Below are positions 1 to 13,220 of a stretch of DNA of 22,594 nt, in pieces. Origin of the DNA: Priapulus caudatus (lineage: Eukaryota; Priapulida; Priapulimorpha; Priapulimorphida; Priapulidae); contig NW_014578089.1 of assembly GCF_000485595.1 (NCBI RefSeq), forward strand, positions 56,861-79,454, read 5' to 3'. Both the position numbers and the translations under genes were made by a program. Positions within the stretch are counted from its first letter, which is position 1; each line of letters opens with the position of its first letter. Below the pieces are notes generated by a model that saw nothing but the letters and a program-made list of their open reading frames with translations, searched no databases and was not told where the DNA came from.

Positions 1-53
1 ACAGCTATGTAACACACAGCTATGTAACACACAGCTATGTAACACACAGCTAG
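1..53. repeat. Tandem repeat, 15-bp unit ACAGCTATGTAACAC, about 3.5 copies
   Basis: Three identical units and a partial fourth are read directly at the left edge, so the array may extend beyond the window. Confidence 0.9.
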
Positions 54-440
54 GCTCTCAGTAACAAAAAAGCATTATATTCTTACGGGGGACAGTTTCA
101 AACATTATTTCTTCATGCAGTATGGAAAAATGCCCATGGGTGCAATACCTCTGGTCTTAAGAGTGTGCACCCTTTCATTAGATAAAAAAAATATAACAAA
201 CTGCATTTGATCATCTTAGCAGCATCACTTGGTTTCATAACATATATGGTTGGTGACTATTAGTAATTATGTGTATATGAGTAATTATGTAGTAGTAGAG
301 TGCAACAAAACAATCTGGCTCCACGAACAAACACTTCACAAACAAACAAATAAACAAACTGCATAAAACCAGTAATTTTTTACCTAATAAACAAATGTGC
401 ACACTTGCAGCAAGTTGGATAGTGGGCAGTTGACAACATG

Positions 441-480
441 CACACGCAGTGTAAATGGCTCACACGCAGTGTAAATGGCT
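441..480. repeat. Exact 20-bp tandem duplication
   Basis: The 20-mer CACACGCAGTGTAAATGGCT occurs twice in a row with no mismatch, followed by a CACACA stretch. Confidence 0.9.
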
Positions 481-955
481 CACACACATAAGCACACAGA
501 CAATGTGTACATGGCACAGATACGCACTACAGTACACACCAAACAACATGTACGCGATGCATACACTTACAGCAAGGAACAATAACCAGCACAGAAGCGC
601 AATTCATCCACATGGCGCTGCGATAACCACCCACCCATCAGACCCTGCCCTATCCCCATTTCTGTCTCCCCCTAACAACTAAATGGGGGGGGGCTAAGAC
701 AGGTTAGTCTAGTCAGATTGGTTCCCTTTTCCAAATGCAAGCACATCATTTATTTATTTTCCCCAACAACATGGCCTCCACCTCGTAAAGTATGCAATTG
801 GAAGCAATTTTACCAAAAACAATTCACCAATTCCCCAACATTCCAGTTATCGACTCGAATACCATTGCCACTGACCCCCTGACCCCACCACCAGAGGAAG
901 CACCAACAATTTGCTCACTTGTTTCACTCACTGCTGGAAAATAGAAGAACAGTAC

Positions 956-1005
956 CTGAATGCTAGCGGTGTGGCTCGGCATTCCTGTAGATACAGAAAT
1001 AAGAA
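956..1005 (-). CDS. AP3D1: AP3D1 exon 10, residues 289-305, last exon in the window
   Basis: The acceptor CTTTACTTACAG ends at 1006 and the donor GTACTG starts at 955. With the G of exon 9 it encodes V-LISVSTGMPSHTASIQ, matching the delta-adaptin segment before the next helix pair. The exon closes in phase 0. A second AG (CTACAG, 985 region) lies inside the exon and would give a 29-nt form, but the longer form keeps frame and conserved residues. The next expected exon is not visible in 1-955. Confidence 0.93.
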
Positions 1006-4000
1006 CTGTAAGTAAAGGAGAGAAACAACATCACGTCAGAGGGAAGGTCCACGGAAAAAACATCGCGCAACGACAACAACGATCGATTGAATAATTTCAT
1101 CGGATCTCTATAGTTCACATAAAAACAAAGTTTAGATCTCAGTAATTAGATCCATAATAAGTTATAAATACTTACGCTAGTGTTGTCAATCGGTTGTAAT
1201 TTCGTAATCGATCATCGGTGGACCCAGTAACCGATGATCGGTTACAATCGGTTATCGCGGGTGTTGAATGCCTGCCGTGTGCGTAACGTCGTGTGCATGT
1301 ACGTGTGGGCATGTATGTGCTTGTTTAGCCCTGTTTACTGTTTGTTTTGCACTGTTTACTACTGTGTGTATAATACATGTACTTGATTCTCATCACTTTT
1401 CCAGTTTTCATTGTTCAAATTTTAAAAAAAGATTTTTTTTTTTGATGAAATCGATTATGATTTGATAACCAGCACTTGGTTCGAGCTCACTGTTCAACGA
1501 TGATCGAGTATAATCGATGATCATGACATCACTAAGTACGCTGACAAAATTTCATCATCCTCCGATAGACTTCTCAAACTAGTCGATTTGATATAAGCGG
1601 AAGTATTATAACTGTTATTATGAATCCAAAACTGAGATAAACTTTATTTTATGATAATACAACGATTAATCATGGCGGCAGCGGTGAACGGGAAACGCAC
1701 CGCACTAGCAACTACATTGTAATCAAAGAAGTCTTCCTCGAAAAATTACAAAGCTCTTTAGCAACATTTTGTAAAATAACATTAAACTAGTTATTCACAA
1801 TTTGCAAAAAATGCCATAAGATTCAGGCAGTAGCAATAAAACACTGGCTAATATTTTGTGCTAATAGCAGTAAACATGGCAGTGCCAATAAAAAACCGTG
1901 GTTATATGATTTTGTGCGAATTAAGTTTAAACAGGCAGTGGTAGTGTAGACCTACGCTATTTGGTGGCATATCTAGCACAAATAACTTGAAATTACGCAT
2001 TCCAGATGTAATAAAATCATTACGCGTTTTACGTCTAAGCAAACGCACCAACTGATCTATAGTTGCAGGTAACGGATTATTGTGACAGAAAACTTCTGAC
2101 ACAGAATGCATCCAACAAGCATGAGCAATGAGATGGGTGCAATAAATGTGACAAGAGTTTAATCTGGTGACTCTATATTTTAATCAACTAATAATTCAGT
2201 AAAGCATGCAACAGCTCTTATGTGCAGTGATAACACACAACAAGTGTGTGTTTTTTAGAAGCTAAGTAATGTAACATACAGCAACTACATTGCACCACAC
2301 TGCACTTACAGTGAATTGCTCTGATATAAGTTGTATTGTAATTAATTTTCCTATACATACAATCTTTAAGAAATCTTCACGTCTATTTATTTTGGCAATA
2401 TCCATGTAAATTTATATGAATGCTGAAATGACTGCTACTGAAAGTTATTGGTGCAGGTAATGTCATTTCCATTATAACCAGTTTACTCTAATAAAATGAA
2501 ATCAACCGCAGCACTTGAGAGCAACGAAAAGCTCTGCCATTGTCTGTGAACACCAGGAGAACGGACAACACAACAGCAATAAAAGAGACTATTTACCTGC
2601 TATCACAGTGTGTTGACACTCATAGAGTAGAGACATGCAGAGGTGCTGCAATGAATAAATACATCACAGTTATGAAGCTGTCTGTGGTCGAATTCTGCTG
2701 TAGGAGTTACATGAAACTGAGCGTGCAATTTTCAAATCAATCAGTCACACTGAAATGTTTATATCACAATGAAATATACGTGAAGCAACCAAACTATTTG
2801 TTAATATTTTGTTAATATGTTAATATGTTAATATAATTATTTCTTATAGCAGCCAAATGCTATTACCAGCTCTGTATATATACATTTGGCAAACATTGAT
2901 TTACAATCGTAAAATATTTTTCGTTTTTGCACACCTGACAATGTAGTTAATTGCGGTCAACTCGCGTACTATCACTCAAAGAAAGAACTAACACGGAGAG
3001 AAGGAAGCGAAACTAGTTTCACACAAATACAGATATTGACAGTCCCTGTATCACAGCATGCATGAACAATGACTCCCTGAAGGATTTAGTGACTCTAGCA
3101 ACAGCGACCTCGGCCACACCCACGCACATAATTAGAGCAGTGTGTACATCAATGCTGTATCATTACAGGGGTAGAAATTAACTTTTGAACACGGGAGTCC
3201 AACCCTGCCCTCAAAAAGAGGAAGTCTGCAGCAAAATGAGGGAGTCCGCAGTCTGAGGTTCAAAATTAAAGATATTAACAATAACGCATGTGCTTATTTT
3301 TAAGATTCATGCGGTTGCACGTCTGTCAAATTTTCTTTGGATATTACTTAGCTGAAAAAATATGGTATTTCCACGAGGCCGTGCTCTGGAACTTACTAGG
3401 TAGTATGGCAAAATTTTCAAGGAGTCACACGGACTCCTGAATACGTAAAATGGATAATCAGGGAGTCCGACAGTAAATCTGGGAGCATAACCCTCGCGCC
3501 CCCCCCCCCGCGAGTCTGTTATATACGGATATCACACACCAGCCTCAAACGATCTCGAGCTAGGCTGGCCATAGATTGTATTCACTGTGATAACTACGAA
3601 GTACGAGTGGCGTACAATTTTCGATGTAGTGTGACGAGAGGGAGAACATGGCAGGGGAACAGTAAGTAAGAACCGTCACATGTTAGCAGTAGACACACAA
3701 TTGTCAAGCAGCAAGATGAATGAGACGACCAGACGAAGGTTTCCGCTGCTCGCGAAACAGAAATTTTTCCCAAAAATTTCAACCTCACCATCCAGCCAGC
3801 CCCAAACAAGGAACGGAAAACTACAATAGCCTGTGCAGCGATTTCACTGCAATTCGTTGGTATAAATTTCAGTGTGGCAAAAATATTGACTTATGTGTGA
3901 TCTCGTATAATTTGCATGAAAAATCTTCTCAGGGGGACATTAGCAACTTCGTATCAGTTGATTATTCTAATTGTACAGTTGATTACAGTGGAGCTTCCCT

Positions 4001-7000
4001 TCTCATATACCTACCACATTAAAACCAGATATGCAGGCCACTGTGCTTGGAAGAGTGAACTAAGTGTTGCAACTGTATTACGATTCCATATGCTGCTACA
4101 GACATTCAATATTCAAACATGCAACATGAGTGCATTTATAAGCCAAGAATATTCCTAAAGGAGCAGCATGTTAGGAATTTACATTATACCTCCGTGGTGA
4201 TTTACACATTTCTTCGATTACCTACATGTTTTTCTGTAGGTATATGTAATGCCTATTAAATCCGTCGGTATATTGTGGTAACAGGATGGACAAAAAACGC
4301 ACTTTAAGAAATATTTGAAAATGTGTTGTTATGGTTTATCACAACACAACAAACGATATAAGCAGGAATGCTAATATAATAAAAAAGGGGGGGCATCATT
4401 CAACACAGACCACCTACATGTTTCTCATCCTGCACCATTATAATTCAGTTCGACGTGAACTGCGCAGAAAACCTGAATTTCATGACTGATCAGTAGGAGA
4501 ATCAGCTCATTTGAGTACAGATGAATGTAGTTTATATGTAAATCTGCGTGAAATCGCTGCTCAGACTATAATTCACATGCTTCCTCCACCGGATGATAGT
4601 TAGCGTAAGCTTAAACCCGTGTTGTTAATGTTAGCCTACCCTACTGCAACCGAGGGTTTGGGGACTACAACTCGACTGTTAGGAACATATTCCGAATTCA
4701 TTCTGAAAATAAACAGACATTACGTCAGGCCAGGATAATCTGGGGCAGGCAGGTAGGCTGGCGAGGTCCGACAGGGGCAGGCAGGTAGGCTGGCGAGGTC
4801 CGACAGGATCCATCTCTCCGATAGACTTCCTCAAACTAGTCAAGTTTAATATAAGCGGAAGTATTTATAACTGTTATTATGGATCCAAAACTGAGATAAA
4901 CTTTATTTTTATGATAACAACGATTAATCAGGGCGGCAGCGGTGAACGGGAAACGCACCACCACTACACTAGCACTACATTGTAATCAAGAATTCTTCCT
5001 TCGAAAAATTACAAAGCTCTTTAGCAACATTTTGTAAAATAAACTAGTTATTCACAATTTGCAAAAATGCCATAGATCAGGCAGTAGCAATCAAAACACT
5101 GGCTAATATTTTGTGCTAATTAGCAGTGACATGGCAGTGCCAATCAAAACCGTGGTTATAATGTTTTGTGCGAAATTAAGTTTAAACAGGCAGTGGTAGT
5201 GTAGACCTACGCTATTTGGTGCATATCTAGCAAATAACTTGAAATTACGCATTCCAGATGTATAAAATCAATTACCGGTTTACGTCTAAGCAAACGACCA
5301 ACTGATCTATAGTTGCAGGTAACGGATTATTGTGACAGAAAACTTCTGACACAGAATGCATCCAACAAGCATGAGCGACGTGATGGGTGCAATAAATGTG
5401 ACAAGAGTTTAATCTGGTGACTCTATATTTAATCAACTAATTAATTCAGTAAAGCATGCAACAGCTCTTATGTGCAGTGATAACACACAAACAAGTGTGT
5501 GTTTTTTTAGAAGCTAAGTTATGTAACATACAGCAACTACATTGCACCACACTGCACTTACAGTGAATTGCTCATGATATATATTGTATTGTAATTAAAT
5601 TTCCTATACATACAATCTTTAAGAAATCTTCACATCTATTTATTTTGGGCAATATCCATGTAATTTTATATGAATGCTGAAATGACTCGCACTGAAAGTT
5701 ATGGTGCAGGTAATGTCATTTTCATTACTAACCAGTTTACTCTAATAAACATAAAATCAACCGCAGCACTGAGAGCAACGAAAAGCTCTGCCACTGTCTG
5801 TGAACGCGTTAGGCAAAACACCAGGAGAACGGACAACACAACAGCAATAACAAGAGATATTTACCTGCTATCACAGTGTTGATGCACTCGTAGAGTAGAG
5901 ACATGGCAGAGGTGCTGCAATGAATAAATACATGCACAGTTAGGAAGCTGTCTGTGGTCGAATTCTGCTGTAGGAGTTACATGAAACTGAGCGTGCAATT
6001 TTCAAATACAATCAGTCACACTGAAGTGTTTATATCACAATGAAATATACGTGAAGCAACCAAACTATTTGTTAATATTTTGTTAATATGTTAATATGTT
6101 AATATAATTATTTCTTATAGCAGCCAAATGCTATTACCAGCTCTGTATATATACATTTGGCAAACATTGATTTACAATCGTAAAATATTTTTCGTTTTTG
6201 CACACCTGACAATGTAGTTAATTGCGGTCAACTCGCGTACTATCACTCAAAGAAAGAACTAACACGGAGAGAAGGAAGCGAAACTAGTTTCACACAAATA
6301 CAGATATTGACAGTCCCTGTATCACAGCATGCATGAACAATGACTCCCTGAAGGATTTAGTGACTCTAGCAACAGCGACCTCGGCCACACCCACGCACGT
6401 AATTAGAGCAGTGTGTACATCAATGCTGTATCATTACAGGGGTAGAAATTAACTTTTGAACACGGGAGTCCAACTATTCTTCAGACGACGGTGAGTTCTC
6501 CGCAACTCAAGGTGACTTATACGCAAGGTAAAGTCTATGACGGTGATCGAGGGGCTTAATGGACATGGAAGATCTTTGACCAGGTGACTCGCTTGGCTGC
6601 TTGCTGCGACAAGCTGGGCTTGACGGTCATCAGGTTAAAGCTTAGGCTGCATGACTCGCTATGGTTCACGGTGAATTACAGCGACATTTACAGGTGGTAT
6701 TCGACCGAGCTGTGAGGCTTTACAGGCGTTCATAATGCGTTTGCTCTGCTACAGATTGCTGATCGCTCCATGTGAATTATCAGGGCGACTGCTACAGGTG
6801 ATTGTATCGATGTATGCTGGCTGCGGCGCTGTTTGAAGAAATCCTTCCTTGCTCCTTCCGTGATTATAGTGACCTCATCGGCGTTCTGTTGTTAGGTTTA
6901 AAGCTGGGTTTACACTAGCCGACTTTGGTGTTGGCGGAGTTGGCGATTGGAGCCCAACTTCCCATCTATACAACTGACAATGTCGCAGTAGTAAAACAGC

Positions 7001-10000
7001 AGCTCGAAAGTTGCCGCGACCCAACCAAGTCGATAGCAACTAGTTGGGGAAGATTAGAAACATGTTCTATTTTTCGGCAAAGCCGAGTTGCCGGAATTGC
7101 AAAATGGGCCAACTCGTCAACTTGGCCAACATAAAGTCTGTAGTGTAAACCCAGCTTAACACCAAGTGGTTTCACAGCATTTTCTTCTTGCGCGGGAGCA
7201 GATCGACTAACGTTTCTTTTGTCGGTGGCGCCGTGCCTCAGCAAGTGCTGTTCGTTTTACATCCGCTAACCGTACTAACTCGATTTTCCCTTGTGTTGGG
7301 AGGGTGTGCTAGTCGAACAAAGTGTACACGATTGTATGGTTGTTCTTGGCCTTGCTTGGCCTGTTATTGTTATATGGAGATACGATGTACAGCAAGGCCA
7401 CTGCGCTTGGTTCAGGAGTTTACAGGCGTCAGGTTTTTCGATGCACCGCCACCAGCCTACCCGCCTGCCCCTGTCGGACCTCACCAGCCTAAAGTCCCTG
7501 CCCGTGGACCTCACAGCCCGTACCGATCGCCTGCCCCCGTCGGACTTCACCAGCCTAACCACCGCTGCCTCCGTCGGAACTCCAATGCCTAACCTGGCTC
7601 GGCACCTGTCGGACGCTCGCCAGCCTAACGCTGCCTGCCCCTGTCGGACTCACCAGCTACCTGCCTGCCCCTCGGACCCTCGCCAGCCTACCACCTGCAA
7701 CTCGCCTGCCCCTGTCAGGATCCTCGCCAGCCTACCTGCCTACCCCCGCTGCCTGCCCTGTCGGACCTTCACCAGCCTACCGCGTGCCTGCACCCCGTCG
7801 GACCTCGCCGAACGCAGCCTCTACGCGCCTGCCTGCCCCCTGTCGGATCGGAGACCTGGGTAAGCGGCCAGCCTACCTGCCCCTGCCCGGCTGTCGGACC
7901 TCACTCAGGACACTAACCCGTGCCTGCCCCTGAGTTATCTAGTGTTGGACGTAATGTCTGTTTATTTTGCCAGAATGAATTCGGAATATGTTCCCTAATC
8001 AGTCGAGTTGTAGTCCCCAAACCCGTTTGGCAGTAGGTAGCTACATTAACAACACGGATTTAAGGCTTATGCCTAACTATCATCGCGTGGAGGAAGGCAT
8101 GTTAATTAGTCTGAGCAGCGATTTCACGCAGATTTCCCATATAAACTACATTCATCTGGTACTCAAATGAGCTGATTCTCCTCCGATCAGTCCATGAAAT
8201 TCAGGTTTTCTGCGAGGTTCACGTTGAACTGAATATAGATAGCGCCAGGAGTGAGAAACGTGTAGGTGGTCTGGTGTTTGAATGAGCCCCCTTTTTTGAT
8301 TATTTAGTATCGCCTGTTTCTATCGTTTGTTTGTGTTGTGATGAACCATAACAACACATTGCTCAAATATTTCTTAAAGTGCGTTTTTTGTCCATCCTGT
8401 ACCACGAAATTAATACTCGACTGCATTTAATAGGCATTACATATACCTACAAGAAAAAAGAAACATCTAGGCTTAATCGAGGAAATGTGAAAGTCACCGA
8501 CGGAAGGTATAATGTAAATTCCTAACATGCTGCTGCCTTTGGGAATATGTCTGGCGTTATAAATGCACTCATGTTGCTGTTGGAATATTGAATGTCTGTA
8601 GCAGCATATGGAATGCGTACATACAGTTGCAACACTTAGTTCAGCCTCTTCCACGCACAGTGGCCTGCATATCTGGTTTTTAATGTGTAAGTATATGAGA
8701 AGGGAAGCTCCAATGTAATCAACTGTGACACTTAGACATTATCAATCATGAATGACGAGTGTATGTCCCCCTGAGAAGATTTTGTTCATGCAAATTATAC
8801 GAGAATCACAACACAAGTCATATTGTTTTGCCACACTGAACTTTATACCACGAATTGGCAGTGCAAAATCGCTGCACAGACTATTGTAGTTTTTCCGTTC
8901 CTTGTTATGGGGCTGGCTGGATGTGAGGGTTGAAATTTTTGGGAAAAAATTTCTGTTTCGGGCGGCAGCGGAAACCTTCGTCTGCTCGTCTCATGACATC
9001 CTTCTGCTTGACAAATTGTGTGTCTATCTGCTAACATGTGAGCGGTTTTACTTACTGTTCCCACTGGCCATGTTCTGCCGCTCTCGTCACACTACATCGA
9101 AAATCTGTACGCCACTCGTACCCTCGTAGTTATCACAGTGAATACCAATCTATGGCCAGCCTAGCTTCGAAGATCGTTTGAGGCTGGCGTTGATATCCGT
9201 ATATAACAGACTCGCGGGGGGGGGGGCGATGGTTATGCGACTTTATAATGAGCAGGGTGCGAAATAAACGCGAGTCGCGGAGTCAAATACTCCCCAGATT
9301 TACCTGTCGACTCCCTGATTTGACGTTGCAGAGTCCGTCGTGACGTCGCGCTCCCGAAATCTACGCATACCTGACTAGTTCGTTTCAAGAGCACGGCCTC
9401 GTGGAAATACGATATTTTTTTCAGCTAAGTATATCCAAAGAAAAGTTTTGCCTAGACGTGCAACCGCATGAATCTTGGAAAATATAGCACATGCCGCTAT
9501 TGAGAGTGATCTGATACATTATGTGTAAGCACTGTGAGACCTGGTCGGACCGCCAGCCGATTCTGTCGCTGCAAGGCACGTCTCTGCGTGAGGGTCAGGG
9601 AGTCCCAGTGTTCAAAGTGGTAATGTTCTAGTCACCCTGGTAATGGAGTACAGCATTGGAGGTCGCGTACAACAGTGCTCTGAATTCGGTGCCGATGGGG
9701 GTGGGGCAAGGGTCCAGCTGGTGTGCTTAGGAGTCAGCCTAAATGTGCTCTCGAGGAGAAGAGTCGAGTTTGTCCGTACATAGGGGCAGGCAGTAGCGCG
9801 AGTGGCCTTGGCGATGCACGAGGGAGTGTACCATAGACAAGGGAGCTCGTATTTGTGTGAAACTAGGTTTCCGGCTCATGGTTCTCCCGGTGTAAGTTTC
9901 TTCCGATCTCGTGTAGAGTGATAAGGTCGCGGTCGAAGATGTGAGCCCGCAATTGTAACGTTAGACATAGTGTCCGAAGTGTGCAAAACGAAAACTAGGT

Positions 10001-13000
10001 TTAGCGGTGGTCGTAGCAGGGCAAATTATGGGCCTCAAAGGTTGATATAGTTATCACGACGGATGGTAACTGAAGGCGATGGCTTGGCCTGCACGTATAG
10101 GAGTAAAGAGTTATTATTAACATTTTAACATATTACATCAAGAGAGATATTTGAAGGCAATCAGTAGTTGTGGTCTAAGCTTCAACGGTATACTTCAAAG
10201 TGTGCGAGGGTGAGTGCTGGTTGGTGCATTGGTTGAACAAATCGTTATGCAACACGAGCTCAGTTTGATGGACACCTCCTCTACAGGTCAAGAATATACG
10301 ACCCCACTCGAACACAGACGCCAAGGCTGGTCGCATCATACGCTCGTGGCTAAGTCATGCTTTGTAATTCCATTTGCTAGGCATTCCTCACCTGCCATAG
10401 ATAGGTCTACATACGCTAATGAAGTGGCTCAAAAAACAAACCCATTGAGAGTAGATAGTCAGGTGTAAATGTCTGTCTCTATTGCTGTTTGTGGTTGTCA
10501 CGTATCTCTCTTGTCACCTGTGGTGATTCACAGAACAATGGCACGAGCTTTTATACGTTGCTCTCAGTGCCTCGCTCGGCCATGTCAGCACTTTAAAGTG
10601 TTGTAATTAAATATATTAGAGTCATAACTGGTTATATATGGATAATAGACCATTGACTCTTATGCACCCGATAAACTTTCAAGTTGACAGGTACACTCTT
10701 GCAGCATATATGCCAACTTAATGATATATCTTAGCCAATGGGACTAATTGCGCCAAAATAAGCACATACGACTAGAGAGATATTATACCTAAATAAACGA
10801 TTGTATTGTAGTATGAGATTATATGATCCAATATGCAATCTCCACTATATCGCAGGCAGCCAGAGTCACTGAATAAAGAAGAGATGGTGGTGGGCACACT
10901 GTTAGTTGGCAAAGTAATGTCTAGCCGATTATCTTAGGGTCTTTCGTAACAACACATCAACACTTGTTCTTGTGGTGTTAGGCACTTGCTAAGCCACATA
11001 ACAGCATGTCTGCATGCTTTACTGAATAATTAGTTGATTAAATATAGAGTGCACCAGAATTAGAACTCTTGTCAGCCTTTATTGGCACCCATCTCATTGC
11101 TCATGCTGTTGGATGGCATCCTGTGTCAGAAGATTTTCTGTCACAATAATGCCGTTAGCCTGCAACTATAGAATCAGTTGGTCGTTTGGCTTGAGACGTA
11201 AACCGTAATTGATTTATACATTCTGGAATGCGTAATTTCAAAGTAATTGACTAGATATCGCCACCAAATAGCGTACGGTTCTCACTACCACTGCTGTTAA
11301 ACTTAATTCGGCACAAAACATGGAACATATGTACTCGAGCGGTTTTTGGTACTTGAGCACATAGCGCCAGTTTTACATCGAGCTGTATTAGCACAAAAGA
11401 TTGAGGCAGAAGTTTGTATTGCTTACTTTGGGCTCGCATCTAATACGGCATTTTCTGCGAAATTGTGAATAACTAGTAATGTTATTTATCACGTTCCCAC
11501 AAGATGTTGGCCTAACGAACATATTATGTAATTACTTTCGAAGGAAGACTCATCTTGTATACAATGTTCTAAGTACTAGTAGAGGCTGGCGGTCGTTCTA
11601 CACCTATGTTCAGCCTGCTGCCTGACATGATCCAGTTAAATCTGTTTGTTTTACATAAAGATTAAATTTGGCTCTCAACGCTCTTGCTGGATTCATAATC
11701 AACAGTTGATAACTATTGTCTGTCGCTTCATGATTTTAAAAATTCGACCTTGAGTGTTGCAGGACAGTCGTATCGGAGGAGATTGGATGTCTAGGTATTA
11801 GCTTTTGTCTCAAGCGACGTTAGTCTGTGGTACAATAGATTCATCGTTATACTGCGTCATCCGTTGACAGTGGGCTTCGAACCAAGTGCCTGGATCAAAA
11901 TCTATAATCGATTTCATCAAAAAAAAAAAATCTTTGTTTAAACACTTGAGAACAAGAAAACCTGGAATATCACGTGAGTCGAGAACAATTCGCCAATACA
12001 AAGTCGGTAGCGTAAACCCAGCTTTAAACTAACAAACAGAAGCCGAGTGAGTCATATAATCACGAGCAAGGAAGGATTTCTTCAACAGCAGCAGCAGGCC
12101 GCAAACAACACAGCCAGCAGGCAGCAAACAGCAGAGCAACAGCAGGCAGGCAGCACAGCAGACNNNNNNNNNNNNNNNNNNNNNNNNNGCGACTCCCTGC
12201 CCTCAAAAAGGAAGTCTGCAGAGCAAAATGAGGGAGTTGCCGCAGTCTGGAGGTTCATAAATTAAAGATATTAAACAATAACGCCATGTGCTTATTTTAA
12301 GATTCATGTGCGGTTGCACGTCTGTCAAATTTTCTTTGGATATTACTTAGCTGAAAAAATATGGTATTTCCACGAGGCCGTGCTCTGGAACGAACTAGGT
12401 AGTATGGTAGAGATTTTCAGGAGTCACACGGACTCCTGCATACGTCAAATCAGGGAGTCCGACAGTAAATCAGGGAGTATTTGACTCCGGACTCGTGTTA
12501 ATTTCGCACCCTGTCATTATAAAGAGTCGCATAACCCTCGCCCCCCCCCCCCCCGAGTCTGTTATATACGGATATCACACACAGCGCTCAACCGATGCTC
12601 GAGCTAGGCTGGCCATAGATTGTATTCACTGTGATAACTACGAAGGGGAGAACATGGCAGGGGAACAGTAAGTAAGAACCGCGTCACATGTTAGCAGTAG
12701 ACACACAAGTTGTCAAGCAGCAAGATGAATGAGACGACCAGACGAAGGTTTTCGCTGCTGTCGCGAAACGAATTTTTCCGCAAAAATTTCAACCTCACCA
12801 TCCAAGCCAGCCCCAAACAAGGAACGGAAAACTACAATAGCTGTGCAGCGATTTCACTGCAATTAGTTGGTATAATATTTCAGTGTGGCAAAAAATATTG
12901 ACTTATGTGTGATTTCGTATAATTTGCAGATGAAAAATCTTCTCAGGGGGACATTAGCAACTTCGTATCAGTTGATTATCTAATTGTACACGTTGATTAC

Positions 13001-13179
13001 AGTGGAGCTTTCCTTCGTCATATGACCTACCACATTAAACCAGATATCGGCGGCCACTGTGCTTGGAAGAGAGTGAACTAAGTGTTGGGCAACTGTATTA
13101 GCGATTCCGCATATGCTGGCTACAGACATTCAATATTCAAACATGCAACATGAAGTGGCATTTATAAGCCAAGACGTAA

Positions 13180-13220
<41 letters not shown>

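Larger units (their letters stand above)
1..955 (-). other. AP3D1: AP3D1 intron 10 (part)
   Basis: No coding match was found on either strand. The stretch holds a 15-bp tandem repeat at its left end, a 20-bp exact tandem duplication at 441-480, and C-rich, A-rich and CA-rich simple sequence. The 75-codon frame at 455-682 is low complexity and not believed. Confidence 0.6.
1006..5864 (-). other. AP3D1: AP3D1 intron 9 as assembled
   Basis: The intron contains a hAT-like MITE (1178-1534), repeat segment A (1560-4740) with the broken exon 9 copy, a two-unit minisatellite (4743-4807), and the beginning of segment B. If segment A is an assembly duplicate of B, the true intron is about 3.2 kb shorter. 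No other coding sequence was recognised. Confidence 0.65.

Noticed and set aside
1-955. Search for AP3D1 exon 11
   Set aside because: No minus-strand segment with the expected continuation of the adaptin trunk and splice signals was found, so it is assumed to lie beyond the window.
7291-7863. 190-codon open frame on the plus strand
   Set aside because: It runs mostly over the degenerate GC-rich minisatellite and is Pro/Arg/Ser-rich without domain features; overlapping frames are open for the same reason.
10214-10468. 84-codon open frame in segment D, considered as a possible gene
   Set aside because: The stretch is the noisy reverse complement of the exon 9 neighbourhood, and no domain is recognisable.
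12047-12265. Gln-rich open frame spanning the gap
   Set aside because: It reads through 25 Ns and a CAG-type repeat; it has no evidential value as a gene.
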